DNA of 24,347 nt from Chloroflexota bacterium (GCA_016875695.1 VGPB01000006.1:1-24347); one strand, 5' to 3'; positions 16,111 through 22,899 are shown, counted from the first letter of the stretch. Translations and numbers: made by a program. The notes: generated from the sequence alone by a model not told the origin.

Positions 16111-16154
16111 CGCACGCCGCGGTCGTCCCGCGCTCGGGACGACCGCGGCGTGCG
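16111..16154. repeat. Perfect hairpin, 20-bp arms with 4-base loop
   Basis: Bases 16111-16130 are exactly complementary to 16135-16154, with loop CGCT. It lies 34 bases beyond the stop of the minus-strand thioesterase gene, between convergent genes. It could end transcription from either side, but no T run follows on either strand, so a classical intrinsic terminator is not proven. Confidence 0.9.
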
Positions 16155-16187
16155 TCGCCGGTGAGCAGCGGCGCGTGTTGGTGCTGC

Positions 16188-16673
16188 CTAGGCGTCGTGG
16201 AGGCCGCGCGCAGCGCTGTCGCGGAAGCTGGCGAGCGCACGTGCTTCGTCGGCGGGGTGCATGCGCAGGAAGAGCGCGGAGGCGTCGACGAGCAGCGTGC
16301 CGGCGGGGTCAGCGAGCGTGGCCTCGAGCTCGATGCGGCGACCGCGGCGGCGCGTGATGGTGCTGCGGGCGGTGAGCTCGGCGGTGAGGCCGACGGGGCG
16401 GCGGAAGCGCGTCTCCATGCGCGCGGTGACGGCGAAGACGCCGTCGGCGTACATCGCCCAGCCCATCGCCTCGTCGAGCACGAGCGCGATGAGGCCGCCG
16501 TGCATGAGCTGCGGGAAGCCCTGGTCCTCCGGTCGCGGGCGGTAGCGGGCGAACACACCGTGCTCGGCGCGCTCGAAGACGAGGTGCAGGCCAATGGGGT
16601 TGTGGCGGCCGCAGCCGAAGCAGTACTGCTCGAAGAGTGCGGGGGCGGGCGGGACGCCCGCGTCACCGGTCAC
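16188..16673 (-). CDS. PaaI-like hotdog-fold acyl-CoA thioesterase
   Basis: This 161-residue protein is a single hotdog domain of the PaaI/THEM4 thioesterase group, which hydrolyses acyl-CoA thioesters. The signature HGGLIALVLDEAMGW (58-72) holds the usual histidine-glycine pair and the acidic residues Asp67 and Glu68. An N-terminal CFGCGRHNPIGLHL (18-31) with two cysteines is common in this subgroup. The C-terminal residues ALFLRMHPADEA are also typical. GTG at 16673 overlaps the stop of the upstream MaoC-like gene as GTGA, so it is the last gene of a three-gene hotdog operon. The substrate is unknown. Confidence 0.87.
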   Translation of the reverse strand: MTGDAGVPPAPALFEQYCFGCGRHNPIGLHLVFERAEHGVFARYRPRPEDQGFPQLMHGGLIALVLDEAMGWAMYADGVFAVTARMETRFRRPVGLTAELTARSTITRRRGRRIELEATLADPAGTLLVDASALFLRMHPADEARALASFRDSAARGLHDA

Positions 16674-17068
16674 GAGGCTGCCTCGTCCCAGGGCACGGTC
16701 GCGGTGCCGCTGAGCAGCTGCTCGCCGGCGATGGTGTGGCAGGCGACGTCGTACGTGGCGACGCCGGCCTCGCAGCGACGCAGCGTTGCGGTGGCGGTGA
16801 CGTCGACGGGCGGTACCGCGGGTGCACGCCAGCGCACCTTGAGCGTGCCGCCTGCCGCCCAGCGTTCACCAAACGTCGCAGCCAGGGCGTCGGCGACGAG
16901 CGCGAGCACGAGCATGCCGTGCGCGACGGGCCGCCCGAACGCACCGGCGGCCGCGGCGGCAGCGTCGGTGTGAATGGGGTTGCGGTCGCGCGCGGCGATG
17001 GCATAGGCGTGGACGCGCGCCTGGTCGATGCGCCGCGTGACGGGCGCAACAGGCGGGGGCGCGTTCAC
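16670..17068 (-). CDS. MaoC-like acyl-CoA dehydratase
   Basis: The 132-residue hotdog protein carries the hydratase-2 motif AIAARDRNPIHTD with Asp28, Asn30 and His33, followed by FGRPVAHGMLVLALV. It probably hydrates or dehydrates a 3-hydroxyacyl or enoyl thioester. The neighbouring upstream hotdog protein lacks this catalytic motif, which suggests that the two form a heterodimer, as in (R)-hydroxyacyl dehydratases of the HadAB type; this is inference from gene order. GTG at 17068 overlaps the upstream stop as GTGA, and its own stop overlaps the thioesterase start, so all three are likely co-translated. Confidence 0.85.
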   Translation of the reverse strand: MNAPPPVAPVTRRIDQARVHAYAIAARDRNPIHTDAAAAAAGAFGRPVAHGMLVLALVADALAATFGERWAAGGTLKVRWRAPAVPPVDVTATATLRRCEAGVATYDVACHTIAGEQLLSGTATVPWDEAAS

Positions 17069-17472
17069 CGGCCGGCCGTTTGCTGCGGCAGTGGAGCGGC
17101 GACGGTTGCGCGCCCGCGCTGCACGAGCGTGTCGCCGGCGCTGAGCTCCGCCTCGAACACGACGACGTTGGTCCCGCGGTGCGCGGCCTGCTGCACGACG
17201 TGCAGCGCGACGGTGAGGGTGGCGCCGATGGGGACGGGGGCGAAAAACTCGAACTCCTGCGCGGCGTGCAGCGTACCGGGCGGCGGCGCCAGCTGCTTCA
17301 GCAGCTCGCCGATCGCCCACGCTCCCAGCGCGAGCGGGGGGGCGATCGCCGTCCAGCGCGCGGCGGGCTCGCCGGTGGCCGCGAGGTAGGCGCGCACCTC
17401 GGCGGCACCGACGGTGAGCTGCGCGGGGGGCAGGCGGTCGCCGCGGCGAAGGGCGTGGAAGGTGAGGGTCAC
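17065..17472 (-). CDS. MaoC-like protein, FAS1-type dehydratase N-domain (non-catalytic partner)
   Basis: The 135-residue protein looks like a hotdog domain of the 'FAS1-like dehydratase' group (N-terminal half of double-hotdog hydratases). Visible features are the opening LTFHALRRGDRLPP, then TGEPAARWTAIAPPLALGAWAIGELLKQL, the segment FEFFAPVPIGATLTV and the ending GDTLVQRGRATVAAP. It has no Asp-x-Asn-x-x-His catalytic motif, so it probably partners the next protein. GTG at 17472 is chosen because no in-frame ATG follows closely, upstream sequence does not look coding, and a promoter-like -10 ends six bases before it, which would make the mRNA leaderless. Confidence 0.75.
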   Translation of the reverse strand: MTLTFHALRRGDRLPPAQLTVGAAEVRAYLAATGEPAARWTAIAPPLALGAWAIGELLKQLAPPPGTLHAAQEFEFFAPVPIGATLTVALHVVQQAAHRGTNVVVFEAELSAGDTLVQRGRATVAAPLPQQTAGR

Positions 17473-17478
17473 GGCCGC

Positions 17479-17507
17479 ATGATGAGCGCTGGCGGCGCTG
17501 CACCCAA
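17479..17507 (-). promoter_or_regulatory. Possible leaderless promoter of the hotdog operon
   Basis: On the minus strand TTGGGT (17507-17502), 17-base spacer, CATCAT (17484-17479), then six bases and the GTG start at 17472. The spacing is identical to the zur and znuA promoters, although the -10 box is weaker. Confidence 0.4.
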
Positions 17508-17780
17508 GTGGCGGCGGGCCAGGCGCACGGCGGCCCGTGCGCGGGGGGCTTCGGTCTGCGCGCGCCCCGGTCAGGGCGAGAGCGCTTCGGGACCAATGCG
17601 AGCCACAGAAGCTTGTAGTCGCAGCGGAGGTGCTGGTAGAAGCCGTCGCGGCGACGCAGGTATGGGGGTCTACGCCTCGACGCGTCGTCGGCCGTTGCGG
17701 GACCGGGCAGCGTGCCGGGCGGACGCGCCCACACTCCACGCCGGCCGTGATCGCGGCGAGCAGGCATCGCTCGAAGAGGT

Positions 17781-17840
17781 GAGGAACCAGCCCGCCCACC
17801 CGTTGTGTTGTGCGAGGGGCTTCGCCCCTCGCGCTCCCCG
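17781..17840. repeat. Dispersed palindromic repeat family, copy C
   Basis: About 60 bp starting GAGGAACCAGCCCGCCCACC and ending CGCGCTCCCCG, with a central hairpin CGAGGGGC-TTC-GCCCCTCG (17813-17831). It is the closest match to copy A at 15762-15820. Confidence 0.85.
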
Positions 17841-18000
17841 GATTACGGAGGCCGACGGCTCGCGTCGCGCGTACTGCGGCGTCCGGTGGCCAGGTTCCCG
17901 CGCTGGTGCGATGTCGCCGCTCGCCGCGTCGTGCGCTGGTCGGATGCTTGCGCGTCGATGAGGAGCGGTCGGCCTCAGCTTCTGCGCTGTGGCGGCAGAC

Positions 18001-19497
18001 TCAGAGCAGCTCGAAGCGCGACCAGATGCCGTCGCGGAGAAAGGCGTCGATGGCGGCGGCGGCCTTCTGGCCGTCGGCGAGGGCGGTGACCACGAGGTCG
18101 GCGCCGTTGACGTCATCACCGCCGGCGAACACGCCGCGCACGTTCGTGTGCATCGTCTCCGGGTTGACGACGATGCGGTTCCAGCGGTCGCGGTGCACGG
18201 CAGGCGCGATCTCACCCCACTCCTGGTCGACGTTGTAGCCGATCGCGACGACCAGTGCGTCGGCGGGGATGTCGAACTCGGAATCCGGGATCGGCTCCGG
18301 GCGGGCGCGGCCGCTCTCGTCGGGCTCGCCGAGGCGCATGCGGCGGCAGCGCAGCCCGCGCACGGCGCCGGCTTCGTCGAGCAGCACTTCGAGGGGCGCG
18401 GTGAGGAACTCGAACTGCACGCCCTCTTCGACGGCGTGCCGGCGCTCCTCGACACGACCCTGCATCTCGGCTTCGGTGCGGCGGTAAACGAGCGTGACGG
18501 TGGGCGCGCCGAGCCGGCGCGCGGTGCGCACGCAGTCCATGGAAGTGTCGCCGCCGCCGATGACGACGACGCTCTGGAAGGCGGGCAACGGCGCGCTCAT
18601 CGCCTCCGGCAGCTCGTGCGGCTCGAGGTTGCCACGCACGAGGAACTCGGTGGCGCCGTACGCGCCGGGCGCATCCTCGTGCGCGATGCCGAGGCGCGAG
18701 CCCTCGGTCGCGCCGAATGCGAGGAAGACGGCGTCGTACTCGGCGCCGAGCTGCTCGACGGGGACGGTGTCGCCGACGCGGGTGTCGGTGCGGACCTCGA
18801 CGCCGAGCGCAGCGAGTTCGGCGAACACGCGGTCGACGGCGGGCTTGTTTTGCTTGAAGTCGGGGATGCCGTAGCGCAGCAGGCCCCCGGGAAGGGGCCA
18901 TGCCTCGAACATCACGACGTGGTGGCCGGCGGTGGCGAGGCGTTGCGCGGCGCCGATGCCGGCGGGGCCGCTGCCGACGATGGCGACGCTGCGACCGGAT
19001 CTGCGCTCGGCGCAGCGCGGGGCGGGGGGCGCGTGTGTGCGCTGCCACTCCGTGACGAACACCTCGAGCTTGCCGATGGCGACGGGCGGCGCGTTCTTGC
19101 CGACGACGCAGTGGCCCTCGCAGAGGCGTTCCTGCGGGCACAGCCGTCCGCACATCTCGGGCAGCGCGCTGGTCTCGCGGAAGACGTCGGCGGCGCCGGC
19201 GATGTCGTCGTGCTCGAGTAGCCAGAACGCGCCGGGGATGTCGTTGTGCACGGGGCAGGCCTTGGTGCAGGGCGCGGCGGGGCACTGGATGCAGCGGGTG
19301 GCCTCGACTTTTGCGATTTCCGGGTCGAAGAGGAAGTAGACCTCGTCCCAGTTGTGGGCGCGGTCGGCGGGCGCCTGCTTCGGCGGGAGGTTCGAGGGGA
19401 TGCGCAGGCGCGCCTTGCGGTCGATCGCCTTCGGGTCGGGGCGCTCGCGGTTGGCGGCGGGCTGCGGCGCAGTGACGGTGCGGTCGTCGTCGGGCAT
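18001..19497 (-). CDS. GltD/NfnL-like NAD(P)-dependent iron-sulfur flavoprotein (glutamate synthase small-subunit family)
   Basis: The 498-residue protein matches the small subunit of NADPH glutamate synthase and its relatives. The N-terminal iron-sulfur region has two four-cysteine sets: Cys69, 72, 77, 81 (CIQCPAAPCTKACPVHND) and Cys116, 120, 126, 130 (MCGRLCPQERLCEGHC). FAD binding is seen at VAIVGSGPAGIGAAQ (171-185) and the nucleotide site at VVIGGGDTSMD (311-321), with the C-terminal GVFAGGDDVNGADLVVTA FAD contact. It passes electrons from NAD(P)H to a partner. No glutamate synthase large subunit is nearby, so the partner could be GltB elsewhere, or the protein may act in another electron-transfer complex. 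ATG at 19497 has GGAGG ten bases upstream and a promoter at 19535-19563. Confidence 0.88.
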   Translation of the reverse strand: MPDDDRTVTAPQPAANRERPDPKAIDRKARLRIPSNLPPKQAPADRAHNWDEVYFLFDPEIAKVEATRCIQCPAAPCTKACPVHNDIPGAFWLLEHDDIAGAADVFRETSALPEMCGRLCPQERLCEGHCVVGKNAPPVAIGKLEVFVTEWQRTHAPPAPRCAERRSGRSVAIVGSGPAGIGAAQRLATAGHHVVMFEAWPLPGGLLRYGIPDFKQNKPAVDRVFAELAALGVEVRTDTRVGDTVPVEQLGAEYDAVFLAFGATEGSRLGIAHEDAPGAYGATEFLVRGNLEPHELPEAMSAPLPAFQSVVVIGGGDTSMDCVRTARRLGAPTVTLVYRRTEAEMQGRVEERRHAVEEGVQFEFLTAPLEVLLDEAGAVRGLRCRRMRLGEPDESGRARPEPIPDSEFDIPADALVVAIGYNVDQEWGEIAPAVHRDRWNRIVVNPETMHTNVRGVFAGGDDVNGADLVVTALADGQKAAAAIDAFLRDGIWSRFELL

Positions 19498-19534
19498 GCG
19501 CGTACGGCCTCCGTGCCGGGAGCTTTGCACATCC

Positions 19535-19563
19535 AGCGTAGACGCGGTGGCAGGGGTGCTCAA
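19535..19563 (-). promoter_or_regulatory. Promoter of the GltD-like gene
   Basis: On the minus strand TTGAGC (19563-19558), 17-base spacer, TACGCT (19540-19535). The start site would be near 19528, leaving a leader of about 30 bases that contains the GGAGG ribosome site. Confidence 0.55.
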
Positions 19564-19598
19564 CGGGACGGGCCTACGGGGCACGTGCGCGCGGGTAG

Positions 19599-20456
19599 TT
19601 ATGTCGTTTGTGGTGCGCCCTCGATGTGCGCGCGCTCGCGCAGCGCGCGCACACCGAGGGCGCCGGCGAAGAGCGCGCAGGCGACCAGCACGATGGTGGG
19701 GCTGGTGGCCAGCTCGAAGTAGTAGGAGAGCTGGAGGCCGACGACGGAAGCGACGAGAGCGAGCAACGCGCCGAGCGCCATGATCGCGGGCAGGCGCTGG
19801 GCGAGGACGCTGGCGGTGGCAGCGGGGATCACGATCATGGCGTTGACAAGGATGATGCCGATCACGCGCAGCGAGACGACGACGGCGACGGCGATGAGCA
19901 GCAGCAACGCGTACTGCAGCGCGGTGGTGGGCAGGCCGGAGGCGGTCGCCGTCGCGGGGTCGTACGACGCGAACACGAGCTCGCGGTAGAGCGCGACGAC
20001 GAACAGCAGCACGGCGGCGCTGAGCAGCGCCGCGGCGACCACGTCGCCGCGCGACACGCCGAGGATGTCGCCGAACACGAACGAGAGCAAGTTGGGCGTG
20101 TAGCTCGTGCGTCGCGAGAGCACGAGCACGCCGAGCGAGAACATGGCGACGAAAAGGATGCCGATGGCTGTGTCGGCGGAGACGCGCGCGCGTCGCTGGG
20201 TCCAGCCGACACCGAGCGCGGTGACGGACGCGGCGACGAGCGCGCCGAGGCTGATGCTAAGGCCGTTGACGAAGGCGATCGCGACCCCGGCGAGCGTCGC
20301 GTGCGCGAGCGCGTCGCCGAGGAACGCGAGTCCCTTGTGCACGACGAACGCACCGACGACCGCGCTCACCACGCTGGTGATCGCGAGCGCGGCGAGCGCG
20401 AGGCGCATGAACTCGAACGTGTAGGGGTCGAGCAGCCAGCCGAGCGGGTCGCTCAC
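19599..20456 (-). CDS. znuB: Zinc ABC transporter permease (ZnuB-like, ABC-3 family)
   Basis: The 285-residue protein is a polytopic inner-membrane permease of the ABC-3 family that moves zinc or manganese. It shows about eight hydrophobic segments and the family signature GLAFLGDALAHATLAGVAIA (42-61), then a cytoplasmic loop with RRARVSADTAIGILF and the ending SLRVIGIILVNAMIVIPAAT. GTG at 20456 overlaps the stop of the ATPase gene as GTGA. Zinc rather than manganese is suggested by the His-rich binding protein and the adjacent Zur-like repressor. It is the last gene of the zinc operon, about 36 bp before the GltD-like promoter. Confidence 0.9.
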   Translation of the reverse strand: MSDPLGWLLDPYTFEFMRLALAALAITSVVSAVVGAFVVHKGLAFLGDALAHATLAGVAIAFVNGLSISLGALVAASVTALGVGWTQRRARVSADTAIGILFVAMFSLGVLVLSRRTSYTPNLLSFVFGDILGVSRGDVVAAALLSAAVLLFVVALYRELVFASYDPATATASGLPTTALQYALLLLIAVAVVVSLRVIGIILVNAMIVIPAATASVLAQRLPAIMALGALLALVASVVGLQLSYYFELATSPTIVLVACALFAGALGVRALRERAHIEGAPQTT

Positions 20457-21295
20457 GGCTGGCTGCCGCTCGCGGGCGGCGCGACGGCGATGCGCGGGGG
20501 GCCGCCCGGGGTGAGCGGCAGTAGGTGGCGCTCGAAGGTGCGGCTCAGCACCTCCTCGGTGAGCACGGCGGAGGAGGGCCCGGCGGCGATCACGCGGCGG
20601 TTCAGGCAGACGGCCTCGTCGCAGGAGTTGGCGACGCAGGAGAGGTCGTGCGTGGCGACGAGGATGCTGCGGCCGGCGTGCACGAGCGCGTCGAGGATCG
20701 CGACGAGGTCGTGCTGCACGGCGGCGTCGAGGCCGGCGAAGGGCTCGTCGAGCAGCAGCAGCCGCGAGCCGCGAGCGATGGTACGCGCGAGCAGCAGGCG
20801 GCGGCGCTCGCCGCCGGAGAGCTGGCCGGCCTGGCGGCGCGCGTACTGGGCGAGGTGCACGCGTTCGAGCGCGTCCCAGGCGACGGCGCGATCCACGGCA
20901 GACCAGCCGCGAAACGGCAGCAGCCGGCGGCGGCCGCTGAGCACGACATCGAGCACGCTCACGGGGAACGCCCACTCGACCTCCTCGACCTGGGGCATGT
21001 AGGCGACGTCGTCGCGGGCGCGGGCGAGGGGCTGGCCGAAGACGCGCACCTCGCCGGCGGCGAGCGGGCGCAGGCCGACGATCGCTTTGAACAGCGTAGA
21101 CTTGCCGGCGCCGTTGGGGCCGACCAGGCCGACGAGCTCGCCCTCGGCGACGGCGAGGGTGACGCCTTCGATGGCGGGGGGTTGGCGGGGGTAGCCCGCG
21201 GAGAGCCCGCGGACGTCGAGCGCGTAGGCGCGATGCGGGTGCGTGGAGGCCAGCACCTCGCGCGCGTCAACGTGCTCGCGCACCGGCTCGATCAT
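20453..21295 (-). CDS. znuC: Zinc ABC transporter ATPase (ZnuC-like)
   Basis: This 280-residue ATPase powers zinc import with ZnuB and ZnuA. It has Walker A GPNGAGKST (59-67), Q-loop MPQVEEVEWAFPVSV (100-114, the form typical of metal-ABC ATPases), ABC signature LSGGERRR (159-166), Walker B LLLLDEPFAGLD (179-190) and switch histidine His216 in ATHDLSCV. A roughly 25-residue N-terminal extension precedes the domain. ATG at 21295 has AGGAG about eight bases upstream. It lies 33 bp after znuA and overlaps znuB at its end. Confidence 0.92.
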   Translation of the reverse strand: MIEPVREHVDAREVLASTHPHRAYALDVRGLSAGYPRQPPAIEGVTLAVAEGELVGLVGPNGAGKSTLFKAIVGLRPLAAGEVRVFGQPLARARDDVAYMPQVEEVEWAFPVSVLDVVLSGRRRLLPFRGWSAVDRAVAWDALERVHLAQYARRQAGQLSGGERRRLLLARTIARGSRLLLLDEPFAGLDAAVQHDLVAILDALVHAGRSILVATHDLSCVANSCDEAVCLNRRVIAAGPSSAVLTEEVLSRTFERHLLPLTPGGPPRIAVAPPASGSQP

Positions 21296-21328
21296 CGCGC
21301 CGCTCTCCTGCTGGCGCCTATGCGCAGG

Positions 21329-22366
21329 CTACGCGCCGCCGAGGCCAGCAGCCAGCGCGCGGGCGTTCGCGCGCATGAGCTCAAGGTAGCTTTGCACGTC
21401 GCCGGCGAAGGTGTCGCTGTAGAGGGTGAGCACGCGCACGCCGGCCTCGCGCGCGACGGCGTCGAGCACCGGCGACGAGAACTGTGGCTCGGCGTAGACG
21501 GCGGGCACACCCTCGCGGCGGACGGCGCGCACGAGCTCGGCGACGACGCCGGCGCTGGGCTGCTGGTTCGCGCCGCCGGGGAGCACGGCGGCGACGATCT
21601 GTAAGCCGTACGCGTCAGCGAAGTAGCCGAAGGCGCCGTGAAACACGACGAGCTTGCGGCGCGACTCCGGGATGGCGGCGACGGTCGCTCGCAGCTCGGC
21701 GTCGAGCGCAGTGAGCTGCTCGATGTAGGCGGCGGCGCGGGCGCGATAGCCGGAGGCGTGGTCCGGGTCGGCGGCGGCGAGCGCGTCGCGGATGCGCTCC
21801 ACATAGTGGCGCGCGTTTGGCACGGCGAGCCAGAAGTGGGGGTCGGCATGGGCGAAGGCCGTGGCGTCGATGCCGTCGCGCGAAGCGGCGCCATCGTTAT
21901 CGTGATCGTCAGCGCCGTGGTCGTCGCCGTGATCGTCGCCGTGATCGTCGCCGTGATCGTCGCCGCCGGCGCGCGGCTCGAGGCCCGCGGCGGCGACAAC
22001 GACCACGGCGTCGTCGCCGCGGTTTTTCGCGATGAGGTCGAGCAGCTGCTCCTCGAGGCCGTAGCCGTTGAGCAGCAGCACGTCGGCGCGGGCGACGCGG
22101 CGCGCGGTTTCCGGTGAGGGTTGGTACGCGTGCAGGTCCACGCCTGCGGGGATGAGCGCGCTCACCGCGGCGTCGTCGCCGGCGACGGCGGCGGCGAGGT
22201 CGGCGAGGATGGCGGTGGAGGCGACGACGGTGAGCTGGCCGCCGTCGTCCTCCTCGGCGGAGCAGGCCGCGAGCGCGAGCGAGCAAGCGGCCAGAAGTGC
22301 GACGAGCGCGGCGCGCGCGAAAGTGAGACGGGCGCGCGCGAAAGTGAGACGGACTATCTTTGCCAT
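21329..22366 (-). CDS. znuA: Zinc-binding lipoprotein ZnuA with His/Asp-rich loop
   Basis: The 345-residue protein is the extracytoplasmic metal-binding component of the zinc importer. A lipoprotein signal ends at LALAAC (lipobox Cys35). Likely zinc ligands are His79 (GVDLHAYQPSP), His177 (ADPHFWLAVPN), His243 (VFHGAFGYFA) and Asp318 (LYSDTFAG). A flexible loop at 135-158 contains four GDDH repeats, a hallmark of zinc-type rather than manganese-type proteins. The signal's n-region contains a direct duplication of RLTFARA from a 21-bp tandem repeat. ATG at 22366 is preferred over an in-frame TTG at 22402 because a promoter -10 box ends six bases before it, which implies a leaderless mRNA; there is no ribosome site. 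Confidence 0.93.
   Translation of the reverse strand: MAKIVRLTFARARLTFARAALVALLAACSLALAACSAEEDDGGQLTVVASTAILADLAAAVAGDDAAVSALIPAGVDLHAYQPSPETARRVARADVLLLNGYGLEEQLLDLIAKNRGDDAVVVVAAAGLEPRAGGDDHGDDHGDDHGDDHGADDHDNDGAASRDGIDATAFAHADPHFWLAVPNARHYVERIRDALAAADPDHASGYRARAAAYIEQLTALDAELRATVAAIPESRRKLVVFHGAFGYFADAYGLQIVAAVLPGGANQQPSAGVVAELVRAVRREGVPAVYAEPQFSSPVLDAVAREAGVRVLTLYSDTFAGDVQSYLELMRANARALAAGLGGA
21917..21964. repeat. Four tandem 12-bp units encoding the GDDH loop of ZnuA
   Basis: Unit GTGATCGTCGCC (plus strand), with the first copy differing by one base, repeated four times in the metal-binding loop of znuA. It could vary in copy number by slippage. Confidence 0.95.
22310..22351. repeat. 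Perfect 21-bp tandem duplication in the ZnuA signal peptide
   Basis: Bases 22310-22330 are repeated exactly at 22331-22351. In frame this duplicates RLTFARA in the positively charged n-region of the signal. Confidence 0.97.
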
Positions 22367-22372
22367 GGGGCC

Positions 22373-22402
22373 ATCGTAGGAGCTACTGAGACATCGTGTC
22401 AA
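22373..22402 (-). promoter_or_regulatory. Leaderless promoter of znuA with possible Zur site
   Basis: On the minus strand TTGACA (22402-22397), 18-base spacer, TACGAT (22378-22373), then GGCCCC and the ATG start. Transcription would begin at or next to the start codon. The -35 box overlaps an inverted repeat, GACA-CGA-TGTC (22400-22390), a candidate operator. Confidence 0.65.
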
Positions 22403-22420
22403 TACGTGCGATGGAGGGCG

Positions 22421-22864
22421 CTACCCGATGGGCAATTCCGCGCCGGCGAGGCGCGCGGTGCAGGGGGCACAGCGGCCGTAGAGCTCGAGGCGGTGGGTCT
22501 CGATCGTGAAGCCGGTGAGGCTGGCGAGGGCGTGTAGCAGCACCTCGATGTCGGCGTTCTCGAAGTCGTCCACGCTGCCGCACTCGGAGCAGACGGCGTG
22601 GTGGTGGTGGCCGCCGCTGGCGAGGCGGTACTCGAGCGTCCTGTCGTCGAGGATGACCTGGCAGACGGTGCCGATCTCCTGGAGCAGGCGCAGCGTGCGG
22701 AACACAGTCGCGCGACCGACGCCGGGTGCGGCGGCGGCGAGCTGCTCGGCGGTGAAGTGGTCGCCGAGCTGCTGCATGGAATCGAGGAGCGTGCGGCGCG
22801 GCGCGGTGATACGGTGCCCGCTAACCACGATGCGACGTTCGAGCGCGTCCAGGGAGAGGAGCAT
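22421..22864 (-). CDS. zur: Zur-like Fur-family metal-responsive repressor
   Basis: The 147-residue protein is a Fur-family regulator: an N-terminal winged helix (about 10-80) with APGVGRATVFRTLRLLQE as the recognition region, then the metal region GGHHHHAVCSECG with His86-89, Cys92 and Cys95, and a second CxxC, Cys132-Cys135, in GRCAPC. The two CxxC pairs form the structural zinc site. Its place directly upstream of znuA, znuC and znuB makes zinc the likely signal (Zur), although Fur-family metal choice cannot be read from motifs alone. ATG at 22864 has no ribosome site but sits six bases after a promoter -10 box, so the mRNA is probably leaderless. Confidence 0.88.
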   Translation of the reverse strand: MLLSLDALERRIVVSGHRITAPRRTLLDSMQQLGDHFTAEQLAAAAPGVGRATVFRTLRLLQEIGTVCQVILDDRTLEYRLASGGHHHHAVCSECGSVDDFENADIEVLLHALASLTGFTIETHRLELYGRCAPCTARLAGAELPIG

Positions 22865-22870
22865 GGCGTG

Positions 22871-22899
22871 ATCGTGGGCGCCAGTGGGCAGCGTGTCAA
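22871..22899 (-). promoter_or_regulatory. Leaderless promoter of zur
   Basis: On the minus strand TTGACA (22899-22894), 17-base spacer, CACGAT (22876-22871), then CACGCC and the ATG start. It shares ATTGACACG and the six-base gap with the znuA promoter. Confidence 0.6.

Larger units (their letters stand above)
15764..16187. other. Gene-free gap between convergent genes
   Basis: No credible gene is visible. The stretch holds copies A and B of the dispersed repeat, a GGCCC-TCC-GGGCC mini-hairpin (15976-15988) and the perfect hairpin at 16111-16154. It separates the end of the plus-strand lipoprotein gene from the end of the minus-strand thioesterase gene. Confidence 0.6.
17473..18000. other. 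Gene-free gap with one dispersed repeat
   Basis: No credible complete gene is visible in these 528 bases. The part next to the hotdog operon holds its promoter, and 17781-17840 holds copy C of the dispersed repeat. On the minus strand 17662-17554 reads YLRRRDGFYQHLRCDYKLLW and continues LALVPKRSRP, which looks more protein-like than the surroundings and could be a gene remnant. Confidence 0.5.

Noticed and set aside
21917..21964. Short tandem units considered as a CRISPR-like or regulatory array
   Set aside because: They are in-frame codons for the His/Asp loop of ZnuA, with no spacers.
22367..22402. In-frame TTG start for znuA
   Set aside because: It lies on the predicted -35 box and would precede the -10 box. 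ATG at 22366 gives a normal lipoprotein signal.
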